In this document: piece after piece, positions 50,323-59,220 of the stretch | Position numbering within the stretch: the first letter of the stretch is position 1 | Layout: each line of letters begins with the position of its first letter | Assembly (NCBI RefSeq): GCF_003412455.1 | Contig: NZ_QTJU01000003.1 | Span: 186,001-250,000, forward strand | Reading direction: 5' to 3' | Source: Deminuibacter soli | GTDB lineage: Bacteria; Bacteroidota; Bacteroidia; Chitinophagales; Chitinophagaceae | DNA length: 64,000 bases | Position numbers and translations under genes: made by a program | Notes under the pieces: model-generated | Seen by the model: only the letters and a program-made list of their open reading frames with translations | The model's database searches: none | What the model was told of the DNA's origin: nothing

Positions 50323-51506
50323 GAAACGTGCTTTACCGTTTGTTGTGAAAAGTGCTCAAAGATATGTTTCAAAACGGCTGTTTCTTCATTCGTGAGCGAC
50401 TGATGTTTCATTTTTTTCCAGTTATTAATGTCACGCAGCGCTTTATCAAATTCGTAACGCGTAAGTCCGCGCGTGCCCCACACAAAATCGGGAATCAGCC
50501 GGGGGGTTAGTCCTTCACTGAAAACATTGCAGCAGGTGCCAATGACCGAACCGGTATTGATGGCGGTATTGATGGCAGTACGGCTGTAATCGCCCATTAC
50601 CAGTCCGCACTTGATGCCCACCGTGATCATTTTATCGCTGTAAGAGTGCCATACTTTTACTTCTCCGCCCGTGTTTTTTACATTGCTGTTACTGGTGCCT
50701 GCGCCCATATTGCACCACTCTCCTATCACCGAATCGCCAAGGTAACCATCGTGCGCCTTGTTGCTGAATGCAGTAAGCACCACATTTTTTATTTCCCCGC
50801 CTGCCGAGCAGTAAGGGCCAATGGTGGTGGCGCCATAAATTTTAGCGCCCATTTTTATGACTGCCTTTTCGCACATGGCAAACGGCCCGCGGATACAGGC
50901 ACCGTCCATTACCAATGCATTTTTACCAATGTATATGGGGCCTTCAGTTGCATTCAGGGTGGCGTATTCTATTACAGCGCCTTCTTCAATAAATACCTGT
51001 GCGGTATTGGCCACGCGGCAATCGGGCGGTATGGGCTGTGATACACGGTTGCGGGTAAGTAACGTAAAATCGTTGCGCAGGTACACATCATTCCATAAAA
51101 AAATCTGCCAGGGGTAATGCAGGCGTTTTACGGTTTCAACCGTCTTATGCAACGAAAACAACGCAATGGTGGGAGTGGTATGTAATGGGCCAGCGCTAAA
51201 ATCAATACGGCCTGCAATCAGCCTGTCATCCTGCAAAGCCTCGCCCGGCGTGAGTTGCAGCACGGCTTCCACAATGTGTGCGTCAGGTAAAACAGCGGCA
51301 TCCACCCAGGTGTGTTCCCCTGCCGGTATGGCCGGGTACAGGTGTTGCAGATAGCTCTCGGTGAAAACAAATACCGGTTGGCCGGTAAGCAGCTCCCATT
51401 TTTCGCGGATGCGGAGTATGCCTATACGCAGGTCACTTACACTGCGTGTATGCGAAAGCGGGAAAAGGCTGCTTCTTTCTTCATTGTCGAACAGAACGAG
51501 GGCCAT
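50319..51506 (-). CDS. GlmU-like sugar-phosphate nucleotidylyltransferase/acetyltransferase
   Basis: 395 residues. Matches the Bacteroidota 'alternative GlmU' type: a divergent N-terminal nucleotidyltransferase-like part (LFDNEERSSLFPLSHTRSVSDLRIGI) and a left-handed beta-helix C-terminus with hexapeptide repeats (VANTAQVFIEEGAVIEYATL, IYIGKNALVMDGACIRG, GYLGDSVIGEWCNMGAGTSNSNVKNTGG). It is thought to make UDP-GlcNAc from glucosamine-1-phosphate for peptidoglycan and lipid A. The classical GlmU pyrophosphorylase motif is weak, so activity is inferred. First gene of the operon with DUF4177 and tpiA. Confidence 0.85.
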   Translation of the reverse strand: MALVLFDNEERSSLFPLSHTRSVSDLRIGILRIREKWELLTGQPVFVFTESYLQHLYPAIPAGEHTWVDAAVLPDAHIVEAVLQLTPGEALQDDRLIAGRIDFSAGPLHTTPTIALFSLHKTVETVKRLHYPWQIFLWNDVYLRNDFTLLTRNRVSQPIPPDCRVANTAQVFIEEGAVIEYATLNATEGPIYIGKNALVMDGACIRGPFAMCEKAVIKMGAKIYGATTIGPYCSAGGEIKNVVLTAFSNKAHDGYLGDSVIGEWCNMGAGTSNSNVKNTGGEVKVWHSYSDKMITVGIKCGLVMGDYSRTAINTAINTGSVIGTCCNVFSEGLTPRLIPDFVWGTRGLTRYEFDKALRDINNWKKMKHQSLTNEETAVLKHIFEHFSQQTVKHVS

Positions 51507-51579
51507 AATTTATTGCTTGAAGCCCGTAAAGATAAAGGCGGTAACAAAGATTTAGAAAATTATGTGCAGACAATTCTCC

Positions 51580-51587
51580 TATTTTTG
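51580..51587 (+). promoter_or_regulatory. -7 box TATTTTTG for the serine hydrolase-nnr operon
   Basis: Exact TAnnTTTG, about 112 bp before the chosen ATG (51699), so the leader would be about 105 nt. An in-frame TTG at 51618 would shorten it but adds sequence before the lipoprotein signal. Confidence 0.5.
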
Positions 51588-51698
51588 CCGCAATTGAACC
51601 AATAAAGGCCTTTTCTGTTGAAATCCGGATATGTTGTGGCAAGCTCTTTGTTTGCAGAACAGGATTACGGCCAAATACCCGTTGAAACAAATCTGAAT

Positions 51699-52877
51699 AT
51701 GGTGAATCAGCTGAGCTTTAAAAAACTGTTTGTATATATTCTTGGTCTTGTTCTTTGCTGTTGTGGTGCCTGTTCCCAAGGCACCAGTAAAAATAAAACG
51801 AACGCAGCCGCCGCAACCGGTGGCGTTATCACTACTGATTTTACTTTTGCCCCGCTGAGCGAAGCTGCAGCGGCTTACTATAAAAACGCGGTAGAAACTG
51901 CATACCATAAAATATTAGGCCCGGCTTTCAATGGCGCCATACTGGTAGCCAAAAATGGTGTGGTAGTGTATGAAGATTATAAAGGCTACGCCAATTTCGC
52001 CACCAAGGCGCCGGTAACGCCCACTACACCTTTTCACCTTGCATCTGTTTCAAAAACATTCACCGGTACTACGGTTCTGCGTTTGTGGGAACAGGGGCGT
52101 CTGTCGCTCGATGACAGTGTGCAGCGTTTTATTCCGCAACTGCCCTACCATGGCATCACCATCCGCATGCTGCTGAGCCACCGCAGCGGGTTACCCAACT
52201 ACCTGTATTTTATGGATAGCTGCTGGAACAAAAAAGTAAAAGCCAGCAATGAAGATGTACTGCAGTTTATGGTACAGCACAAACCGCGTGTTGACAACCT
52301 GCCCAATAAAGCATTTCACTACTGCAACACCAACTTTGTGATGCTGGCCATGATTGTGGAAAAAATCACCGGCATGCCCTTCCCGCAATACATGAAAGAC
52401 AGTGTGTTTACCCCATTGGGCATGACGCACAGTTTTATTTTCTCTATGAAAGATACCAGCCAGTATGTGCCTACCTACATGGGTAACCGCCCCTATCCCA
52501 TGGATCACCTGGATTGCACCTATGGCGATAAAAATGTGTACAGTACCGTGCAGGATTTGCTGTTATGGGATAAAGCCCTGTACATGCATACCTTTGTAAA
52601 AGCCGCAACACTTGATACTGCCTATAAACCCAACAGCCTGGAGCATCGCTCCATGCACAATTACGGTTTGGGCTGGCGCCTGTTTATCAATAACGGTGAT
52701 ACCATTGTTTACCACAACGGCAAATGGCATGGCACCAACACCGTGTTTACCCGGCTGGTGCAGGATACGGCCACCATTATTGTGCTGGGCAACCGGTTTA
52801 ACCGCAACATCTATAAGGCCAAGGGCATTGCCGATGTGTTTACGGGTAAAACAGACAATAACAAACTCGAAGAATAA
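51699..52877 (+). CDS. Beta-lactamase-family serine hydrolase, lipoprotein
   Basis: 392 residues from the ATG at 51699. Lipoprotein signal FVYILGLVLCCCGACSQG. The domain is the penicillin-binding/class C type: SVSK (SxxK, in HLASVSKTFTG), YCN (the YxN motif, in HYCNTNF) and HNGKWHG in place of KTG. Such proteins are esterases, peptidases or peptide amidases acting outside the cytosol; true beta-lactamase action is not implied. It overlaps nnr by one base (TAATG), so both are translated together, a link with no clear reason. Confidence 0.9.
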   Translation: MVNQLSFKKLFVYILGLVLCCCGACSQGTSKNKTNAAAATGGVITTDFTFAPLSEAAAAYYKNAVETAYHKILGPAFNGAILVAKNGVVVYEDYKGYANFATKAPVTPTTPFHLASVSKTFTGTTVLRLWEQGRLSLDDSVQRFIPQLPYHGITIRMLLSHRSGLPNYLYFMDSCWNKKVKASNEDVLQFMVQHKPRVDNLPNKAFHYCNTNFVMLAMIVEKITGMPFPQYMKDSVFTPLGMTHSFIFSMKDTSQYVPTYMGNRPYPMDHLDCTYGDKNVYSTVQDLLLWDKALYMHTFVKAATLDTAYKPNSLEHRSMHNYGLGWRLFINNGDTIVYHNGKWHGTNTVFTRLVQDTATIIVLGNRFNRNIYKAKGIADVFTGKTDNNKLEE

Positions 52878-54379
52878 TGTATGGCATAAAATTATTCAGC
52901 GCTTCGCAGATACAACGGTGGGATGCTTACACCATTGCACATGAGCCCATTACTTCGCTTGAATTGATGGAGCGTGCATCTGGCGCCTGCGCAGACTGGA
53001 TAATGGCCAATTGCAAACAGCTTGATACAGCACGCATTCATATATTCTGCGGTAAAGGCAACAATGGCGGAGACGGTTTGGCTATTGCCAGAATGCTTAC
53101 TGCAGCCGGCTTACAGCCCATTGTATACATACTGGAGTTTGGCGCAAAAGGCACGGCCGATTTCCAGGCCAACCTGCAGCAACTGCATACGGTTACCCAT
53201 ACCATACATTTTATACAGGATGAAACACATTTGCCCGTTATCAGCGGTAACGACTGGGTAATTGATGCGCTGTTTGGCAGCGGTTTAAACCGCCCGTTGC
53301 AAAACCTGTCACAAACACTGGTAACACATATCAATAACGCAAAGGCCAAAGTAATTGCCATTGATGTGCCCAGCGGCATGTATGTAGATGCTTCAGCCGC
53401 AGGCAATACCATTATACAGGCCAGGTATACGCTGACTTTCCAAACCATCAAACGCTGTTTTCTTGCCGCAGAAAATGGTGCTTATGCAGGTGATGTGCAT
53501 GTATTGCCCATTGGCCTGCTGCCCGCTTATGCAGCTGAAGAGCCCAGTGACTGGGAACAGGTTACCCTGCCATTGATGCAATCGTTCTATAAACCCAGGC
53601 AACGTTTTGCACACAAGGGTACGTATGGGCATGCCTTACTGGTAACAGGTAATAAAGGTAAGATGGGCGCTTCGCTGATGGCAGCCCGCGCCTGTTTGCG
53701 CTCGGGTGTGGGTTTGCTTACGGTGAGCACCCCTGAATGGGGTTATCCTGTTTTACAAACAGCGGTACCCGAGGCGATGACCATACCGCGCGACAGCACG
53801 GCAAAAGAAGACCTCAGCAAATATACCATTGGTGCAGGCCCGGGCATTGGTACAGAAAAAGACACACTCGCCTTGCTTGAACAGTTGTTGCAGCACGCTC
53901 AAAAGCCCCTGGTATTGGATGCAGATGCACTGAACCTGATCAGCGAAAACCAGCAGCTGCTGCAATACATACCGGCGGGATCAATTATCAGTCCGCACCC
54001 CAAAGAATTTGAGCGGCTCTTTGGCAAACAGCCCGATGATTTTGCGCGCATGCAACGTGCCATCGATGCCTCGCGTGAACATTCGATTGTGATTATCTTA
54101 AAGGGACATTATACCCTTACTGCCTTTGCAGGCAGGGGCTACTTTAATGCTACCGGCAATCCCGGTATGGCCACAGGCGGCAGTGGCGATGTGCTTACCG
54201 GCATTTTAACAGCATTGCTGGCCCAGCAATACGAACCTTTACAGGCTGCACTGCTGGGTGTTTATATACATGGCCTGGCGGCCGATCTTGCACTCAAAAA
54301 TCAATCCATGGAAAGCCTGTTGCCCGGCGATATCATAGAACACCTGGGGCAGGCGTTTAAGAAATTACAAAAGATTTGA
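52877..54379 (+). CDS. nnr: Bifunctional NAD(P)H-hydrate repair enzyme
   Basis: 500 residues. Repairs hydrated NAD(P)H: the N-terminal NnrE/YjeF_N half is the epimerase (GKGNNGGDGLAIAR, about residue 57), the C-terminal NnrD half (about 225-500) is the ATP/ADP-dependent dehydratase (GAGPGIG; ATGGSGDVLTGILTALL). Both halves are complete. It starts within the stop codon of the serine hydrolase gene (TAATG). Metabolite repair; cytosolic. Confidence 0.95.
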   Translation: MYGIKLFSASQIQRWDAYTIAHEPITSLELMERASGACADWIMANCKQLDTARIHIFCGKGNNGGDGLAIARMLTAAGLQPIVYILEFGAKGTADFQANLQQLHTVTHTIHFIQDETHLPVISGNDWVIDALFGSGLNRPLQNLSQTLVTHINNAKAKVIAIDVPSGMYVDASAAGNTIIQARYTLTFQTIKRCFLAAENGAYAGDVHVLPIGLLPAYAAEEPSDWEQVTLPLMQSFYKPRQRFAHKGTYGHALLVTGNKGKMGASLMAARACLRSGVGLLTVSTPEWGYPVLQTAVPEAMTIPRDSTAKEDLSKYTIGAGPGIGTEKDTLALLEQLLQHAQKPLVLDADALNLISENQQLLQYIPAGSIISPHPKEFERLFGKQPDDFARMQRAIDASREHSIVIILKGHYTLTAFAGRGYFNATGNPGMATGGSGDVLTGILTALLAQQYEPLQAALLGVYIHGLAADLALKNQSMESLLPGDIIEHLGQAFKKLQKI

Positions 54380-54439
54380 CATGGACCAAATGCCCGCGGT
54401 TGTGCCCCTACAGCCTCCTCAAAAATGAATTACTGCTAT

Positions 54440-54530
54440 ACATTAGCTTACTGCTGGCTAAACACTAACTCGCTAAGATAGTCTCGACGTGTCGCCTCTC
54501 GATTCTCGAAATACAGCACCCAATGATCCC
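54440..54530. repeat. Copy B of the dispersed intergenic element (module 2)
   Basis: ACTCGCTAAGATAGTCTCGAC ... TCTCGATTCTCG (54468-54508) resembles 61463-61503 at about 36 of 42 positions. It is preceded by CATTAGCTTA/GGCTAAACAC words. No gene. Confidence 0.6.
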
Positions 54531-54579
54531 GGCTGTGTCCCTTGTATAATCAAGCTTGCAGCTTGCAGCTGTTTTCAAG

Positions 54580-55227
54580 CTACCTGCTGATTTCCAGGTT
54601 GCACCAGTCTCCTGCAGAATTATTGCCTACCCACAGGCCCAGCATGCCGCTGCGGCGCCTCGTGAGCGGTTTTACTTCCAGCGATGGTTTCTCTGCATTG
54701 TTAATGTACACACTGATACTATCGCTTTTTACCCTGATGGTGACATGAAACCAGTCGTTCGGATCAGGGGCACTGTCTATGGCCTGCTCATACATGTTCG
54801 GGTGTTCATTGCGCAGCTTTTCCCAATCATACGCAGGCAGGGAAATATACTGCACCGAATGACTTCTGCGCACAGCATCGGGCGCGCGGAAATTAAAGGG
54901 GCGAAAATAAACGGCGTCGTAAGTTGAATCGCTCAGGCCGTGAAACGCAATGCCTACAAAGCTTTGCTGCGATATGTTCTTGCCCTTGATATCTACCGAA
55001 ATAGTTCCTTCCGAGAAACTGACATTTCTTAGCCAGGCAATACCGCTGCCCGGCATTTCCGTTAAATGAACACCTTCTTTTTGATTGATGGTTTGCACCT
55101 GCGCATTCCTGTTCACCACTTCTATTCGGTTACTGGCCAGTAATGCGGGAAGATTAAAGAGTTGTTGCTGGGCATGGCTGCAGATGGCAAGCAGGAATAT
55201 GGCAGCAGTCAGGGAAACGCGCTTCAT
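54580..55227 (-). CDS. Secreted concanavalin A-like (DUF1080/LamG-type) protein
   Basis: 215 residues. Signal peptide VSLTAAIFLLAICSHAQ. Two or three beta strands, EGTISVDIKGKNISQQSFVGIAFHG and DWFHVTIRVKSDSISVYINN, then LGLWVGNNSAGDWCNLEI at the end, give the jelly-roll pattern of concanavalin A-like domains as in DUF1080/3-keto-disaccharide hydrolase proteins. No catalytic residues can be identified. It could bind or cut sugars outside the cell. Divergent from hppA, with no operon partner. Confidence 0.75.
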   Translation of the reverse strand: MKRVSLTAAIFLLAICSHAQQQLFNLPALLASNRIEVVNRNAQVQTINQKEGVHLTEMPGSGIAWLRNVSFSEGTISVDIKGKNISQQSFVGIAFHGLSDSTYDAVYFRPFNFRAPDAVRRSHSVQYISLPAYDWEKLRNEHPNMYEQAIDSAPDPNDWFHVTIRVKSDSISVYINNAEKPSLEVKPLTRRRSGMLGLWVGNNSAGDWCNLEISR

Positions 55228-55429
55228 AGTTAAGTTCGTTTATTTTATAAGTGTCAACCGGTATGCCGTAATGATAGTTGTTGATTACTAATCAATTACG
55301 CCATTTAATTGGTTAGGTAGTGTACGCAATTGATACCCTGCTGTCCGTTTTTAATAAGCCTCTTTTTGTTATTGTAAGCCACATAACTTATATTCAACAA
55401 CATTTAATAAAACTCTGACATTCTTGCTT

Positions 55430-57685
55430 ATGAATCAAATTCTTTTTTACGCCGTTCCGGCAACGGGTGTACTGGGGTTGCTGTACACTTTCGCAAAATT
55501 TCAATGGGTTTCGAAACAGGACGCTGGTAACGACCGCATGCAGGAGATCAGCAGGTACATAGCGGAAGGTGCTATGGCGTTTTTGAAGGCCGAATGGAAA
55601 ATACTCTCTTATTTCGTTGTCATTGTTGCATTGCTGCTTGGTTTTATGGCCCAGGCCAATGCCAATTCGCACTGGAGCATTGCGCTCGCATTTATTCTCG
55701 GCGCCATCAGCAGCGCCACCGCAGGTTACATTGGAATGAAAATAGCCACCAGGGCCAATGTGCGTACGGCACAGGCAGCCAGAACCAGCCTCGCAAAAGC
55801 ACTCAGCGTTTCTTTTACCGGCGGATCGGTAATGGGATTGGGCGTTGCAGGATTGGCGGTGCTTGGACTGGGCGTTTTATTTATTGTATTAAAACAGGCA
55901 TTTGCTGCCGGTGCGCCTGCCGATTCACTGGAAATGGTGCGCACCATCGAAGTACTCACCGGCTTTTCGCTGGGTGCTGAATCTATCGCACTGTTTGCGC
56001 GTGTAGGTGGTGGTATTTATACCAAGGCTGCCGACGTAGGTGCCGACCTGGTAGGTAAAGTGGAAGCAGGCATCCCGGAAGATGATCCCCGCAACCCGGC
56101 CACCATCGCAGACAATGTAGGCGATAACGTGGGTGATGTTGCAGGCATGGGCGCCGATTTGTTCGGCTCTTATGTAGCTACCGTACTCGCTACCATGGTG
56201 CTTGGCCAGGAAGCCATTTCAACAGATAATTATGGTGGATTCGCTCCTATATTACTGCCCATGCTTATTGCAGGCGCAGGCATCCTGTTTTCTATTGTGG
56301 GAACACTGTTTGTAAAAATGAGTGATGCAGCCGGTGTTAATACGGCCAACGTACAAAAAGCCCTGAACATGGGTAACTGGGGTTCTATTATCCTTTCAGG
56401 CATTGCCAGCGCTGCATTGGTTTATTATATTATGCCTTCAGTACCGGTTTACCTGCGCAGGGATTATATTCCCGGCACCACCGAATTGCGCGAAGGAGCC
56501 AAAGCCATTACACAGGCAGGTACGGTGGGTGCTATTCTTGTTGGCCTGGCCGTGGGTACACTCATGAGCATGATCACTGAATATTATACAGCCATGGGAA
56601 AAAGACCTGTATTGTCTATCATCAGGCAATCATCTACAGGCCATGCCACCAATGTAATCGGCGGCCTGGCAGTAGGTATGGAATCTACCTTTCTGCCAAT
56701 ACTGGTGCTGGCAGGCGGTATCTGGGGCTCGTACGAATGTGCCGGTTTATATGGTGTTGCCATTGCCGCAGCAGGCATGATGGCTACTACCGCTATGCAG
56801 CTTGCTATTGATGCATTTGGCCCTATTGCCGATAACGCAGGCGGTATTGCTGAAATGAGTGAACTGCCCAAAGAAGTGCGTGAAAAAACAGACGTGCTCG
56901 ATGCAGTGGGCAACACCACTGCCGCCACCGGTAAAGGTTTTGCCATTGCCTCTGCAGCGCTTACTGCACTTGCCCTGTTTGCTGCTTTTGTGGGTGTGGC
57001 AGGTATTAAGGGCATTGACATTTACAAAGCCAAAGTGCTGGCCAGCCTGTTTGTTGGTGGTATGATTCCTTTTATATTCTCCTCGCTGGCCATACGCGCT
57101 GTGGGTGAAGCAGCCATGGCCATGGTACAGGAAGTACGCCGCCAGTTTAAACAGATACCCGGTATTATGGAAGGCACCGGCAAACCGGAATACGATAAGT
57201 GTGTGGCCATCTCTACGCAGGCCAGTATCAAAAAAATGATGCTGCCCGGCGCCATTGCCATACTCTCGCCGCTGATCATCGGTTTTATTCTCGGTCCCGA
57301 AGCATTGGGTGGTTTTCTGGCAGGCGCTACCGTTAGCGGTGTGTTGATGGGTATGTTCCAGAACAATGCAGGCGGTGCATGGGATAACGCGAAAAAAAGC
57401 TTCGAGAAAGGTGTAGAAATAAATGGTGAGATGTACTACAAAAAATCAGACCCGCACAAGGCTTCTGTAACCGGTGATACCGTGGGTGATCCTTTTAAAG
57501 ATACATCCGGTCCGTCAATGAATATCCTGATTAAACTGATGTCCATCGTGTCACTGGTGGTAGCACCAACGCTGGCACAGGTACACCATACCAGGGTGCA
57601 GGACGTTGCTTCGCAAAAACAGCAATCCAACACTACTGCGCATGTAAGCACACAACCTGCAAAACGCATCCGGCAAGTGTTGTAG
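55430..57685 (+). CDS. hppA: K+-dependent membrane-bound pyrophosphatase
   Basis: 751 residues from the ATG at 55430 (a TTG two codons upstream is less likely). About 16 membrane helices. Splits pyrophosphate and pumps H+ and/or Na+. Pyrophosphate site: [37 protein letters not shown] (landmark only: the DDPRNP and DNVGDNVGD clusters), and KSFEKG plus [15 protein letters not shown] near the end. [11 protein letters not shown] carries Ala where K+-independent enzymes have Lys, so it should be K+-dependent. Whether Na+ or H+ is pumped cannot be settled. The last 30 residues ([14 protein letters not shown]) are an unusual polar tail. Confidence 0.95.
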   Translation: MNQILFYAVPATGVLGLLYTFAKFQWVSKQDAGNDRMQEISRYIAEGAMAFLKAEWKILSYFVVIVALLLGFMAQANANSHWSIALAFILGAISSATAGYIGMKIATRANVRTAQAARTSLAKALSVSFTGGSVMGLGVAGLAVLGLGVLFIVLKQAFAAGAPADSLEMVRTIEVLTGFSLGAESIALFARVGGGIYTKAADVGADLVGKVEAGIPEDDPRNPATIADNVGDNVGDVAGMGADLFGSYVATVLATMVLGQEAISTDNYGGFAPILLPMLIAGAGILFSIVGTLFVKMSDAAGVNTANVQKALNMGNWGSIILSGIASAALVYYIMPSVPVYLRRDYIPGTTELREGAKAITQAGTVGAILVGLAVGTLMSMITEYYTAMGKRPVLSIIRQSSTGHATNVIGGLAVGMESTFLPILVLAGGIWGSYECAGLYGVAIAAAGMMATTAMQLAIDAFGPIADNAGGIAEMSELPKEVREKTDVLDAVGNTTAATGKGFAIASAALTALALFAAFVGVAGIKGIDIYKAKVLASLFVGGMIPFIFSSLAIRAVGEAAMAMVQEVRRQFKQIPGIMEGTGKPEYDKCVAISTQASIKKMMLPGAIAILSPLIIGFILGPEALGGFLAGATVSGVLMGMFQNNAGGAWDNAKKSFEKGVEINGEMYYKKSDPHKASVTGDTVGDPFKDTSGPSMNILIKLMSIVSLVVAPTLAQVHHTRVQDVASQKQQSNTTAHVSTQPAKRIRQVL

Positions 57686-57705
57686 CATAAACCAGGTACA
57701 AAGAA

Positions 57706-57735
57706 AAAAGCAGCATACCAAGGTGTGCTGCTTTT
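57706..57735 (+). terminator. Terminator of hppA
   Basis: AAAAGCAGCA / TGCTGCTTTT, 10-bp perfect stem and extra TA/TG pairing, then GTTTTTC. 20 nt after the stop. Confidence 0.92.
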
Positions 57736-57803
57736 GTTTTTCAACCATTAAACTATCAAACAATCCAACCATTTTAGTAAATTGCTATTAACGACGATTG
57801 CCG

Positions 57804-58739
57804 ATGCCACAATTCCCCAATATACTGGTTCATGCCATACCTGGCTTTATTCTGCTGATACTGGCAGAAGTGCTGTTTGCATTAAAAACACAGAAGGAAA
57901 TTTACGAGGTGAAAGATACGGCCACCAGCATTTCACTAGGACTGGGCAATTTGTTTATCGGCATTCTTACCAAGAGTGTGATACTGGTACTGTTTAGCTT
58001 TTTGTATACCTACCGTTTGTTTACCATTCCCTATACTGTATGGTGGGCCTGGGTGCTGTGCTTTTTCGCAGATGATTTCAGTTATTACTGCATGCACCGC
58101 AGCAGTCATGCCATACGCTGGTTCTGGGCCTCTCATGTAGTGCACCATTCGTCTGAACGGTACAACCTGGCCGCTGCTTTACGCCAAACGTGGACCGGCA
58201 ATTTAACCGGTGCTTTTGTATTCTGGACCTGGATGCCACTGGCAGGGTTTCACCCGGGCATGATTATGCTGATGCAATCAATAAGCCTGCTGTACCAGTT
58301 CTGGATACATACCGAAACCGTTCACAAAATGCCGCGCTGGTTCGAATATATTTTCAACACGCCCTCACATCACCGCGTACACCATGGGGTTGATTTGCCC
58401 TACCTCGATAAAAACCACGGCGGTACCCTGATTATCTGGGACAGGTTGTTTGGCAGTTTCCAGCCGGAAGTCTTCCGCCCCACGTACGGCCTCACTAAAA
58501 ATGTGAATACCTTCAATCCCGTAAAAGTGGCTTTCCACGAATGGTTTAACATTGTGCGCGATATGCGTAAGGCCCGTTCCCTGAAACAAGCCCTCAATTA
58601 CCTGTTCAACGCCCCGGGCTGGAGCAACGACGGCACCACCCTCACCACCAGGCAACTCCGGAAAAAAGAAAAAACACAGTCCGACAAGACTGATTACCAG
58701 CCAATAATCCATCCAACCATTCAGCAATCCAGCCATTAA
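57804..58739 (+). CDS. Sterol desaturase/fatty acid hydroxylase family protein
   Basis: 311 residues from the ATG at 57804 (a TTG two codons upstream is less likely). Membrane protein with four or five hydrophobic helices. The di-iron histidine boxes are seen: DDFSYYCMHRSSH (HxxxH), VVHHSSERYN (HxxHH), and PSHHRVHHGVD (HxxHH). It hydroxylates or desaturates a lipid, possibly an ornithine/sphingo- or carotenoid lipid. The C-terminal tail (QPIIHPTIQQSSH) is encoded by the CCATCC/AACCAT intergenic words, so the reading frame has run into repeat DNA. Confidence 0.9.
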   Translation: MPQFPNILVHAIPGFILLILAEVLFALKTQKEIYEVKDTATSISLGLGNLFIGILTKSVILVLFSFLYTYRLFTIPYTVWWAWVLCFFADDFSYYCMHRSSHAIRWFWASHVVHHSSERYNLAAALRQTWTGNLTGAFVFWTWMPLAGFHPGMIMLMQSISLLYQFWIHTETVHKMPRWFEYIFNTPSHHRVHHGVDLPYLDKNHGGTLIIWDRLFGSFQPEVFRPTYGLTKNVNTFNPVKVAFHEWFNIVRDMRKARSLKQALNYLFNAPGWSNDGTTLTTRQLRKKEKTQSDKTDYQPIIHPTIQQSSH

Positions 58740-58805
58740 ACCATTCAAACTGGATGAACGGCAAGAAAATAACGCCGCTTTTACACCCTGATTTCAAAAT
58801 ATCCT

Positions 58806-58830
58806 TACATTTGATACGAAATAATTCGTA
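58806..58830 (+). promoter_or_regulatory. blaI promoter and palindromic operator
   Basis: Exact -7 box TACATTTG (58806-58813), followed at once by TACGAA-ATAA-TTCGTA (58815-58830), a 6-bp-arm palindrome that ends 2 nt before the blaI ATG. BlaI/MecI repressors bind such TAC..GTA dyads over their own promoters. So the regulator is very probably autoregulated. Confidence 0.75.
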
Positions 58831-58832
58831 AT

Positions 58833-59216
58833 ATGTCAATTTCCAAGAACGTCAAGCCTACCGAAAGTGAACTGGAGATTTTGCAGATTTTGTGGGATAA
58901 GCAACAGGCCACTGTTCGTGAAGTGCATGAACAATTAAGTCTGAATAAAGAAAGCGGTTACACCACCACACTCAAACTGATGCAGATAATGTTTGAAAAA
59001 GGGATTGTAACACGCGACGATTCAAGCAAAACCCATATTTATCGTCCCAACATCAGCAAAGACAGTACGCAGAAACAGCTGGTGGGCAAAATGGTAGACG
59101 CCCTGTTTGGCGGCTCTACTTCACAGCTGGTTATGCAGGCCCTCGGTAACACACCTCCTTCAAAAGCAGAACTGGACGAAATCCAGCAATTATTAGACAA
59201 CCTGAAAAAACAATAA
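58833..59216 (+). CDS. blaI: BlaI/MecI/CopY family repressor
   Basis: 127 residues. Winged-helix N-terminus: ESELEILQILWDKQQATVREVHEQL and SGYTTTLKLMQIMFEKGIVTRD, with YRPNISKDSTQKQLVGKMVDALFGGSTSQLVMQAL as the dimerisation part, matching the BlaI/MecI pattern. It represses a promoter until a partner M56 protease removes it. The gene lies right behind its own palindrome. The M56 gene starts 4 bp after it, so both form an operon. Confidence 0.92.
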   Translation: MSISKNVKPTESELEILQILWDKQQATVREVHEQLSLNKESGYTTTLKLMQIMFEKGIVTRDDSSKTHIYRPNISKDSTQKQLVGKMVDALFGGSTSQLVMQALGNTPPSKAELDEIQQLLDNLKKQ

Positions 59217-59220
59217 CGTT

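Noticed and set aside
54580-54927. Plus-strand frames of 60-120 codons opposite the LamG-like gene
   Set aside because: Antisense shadows; the minus-strand gene has a signal peptide and a clear fold pattern.
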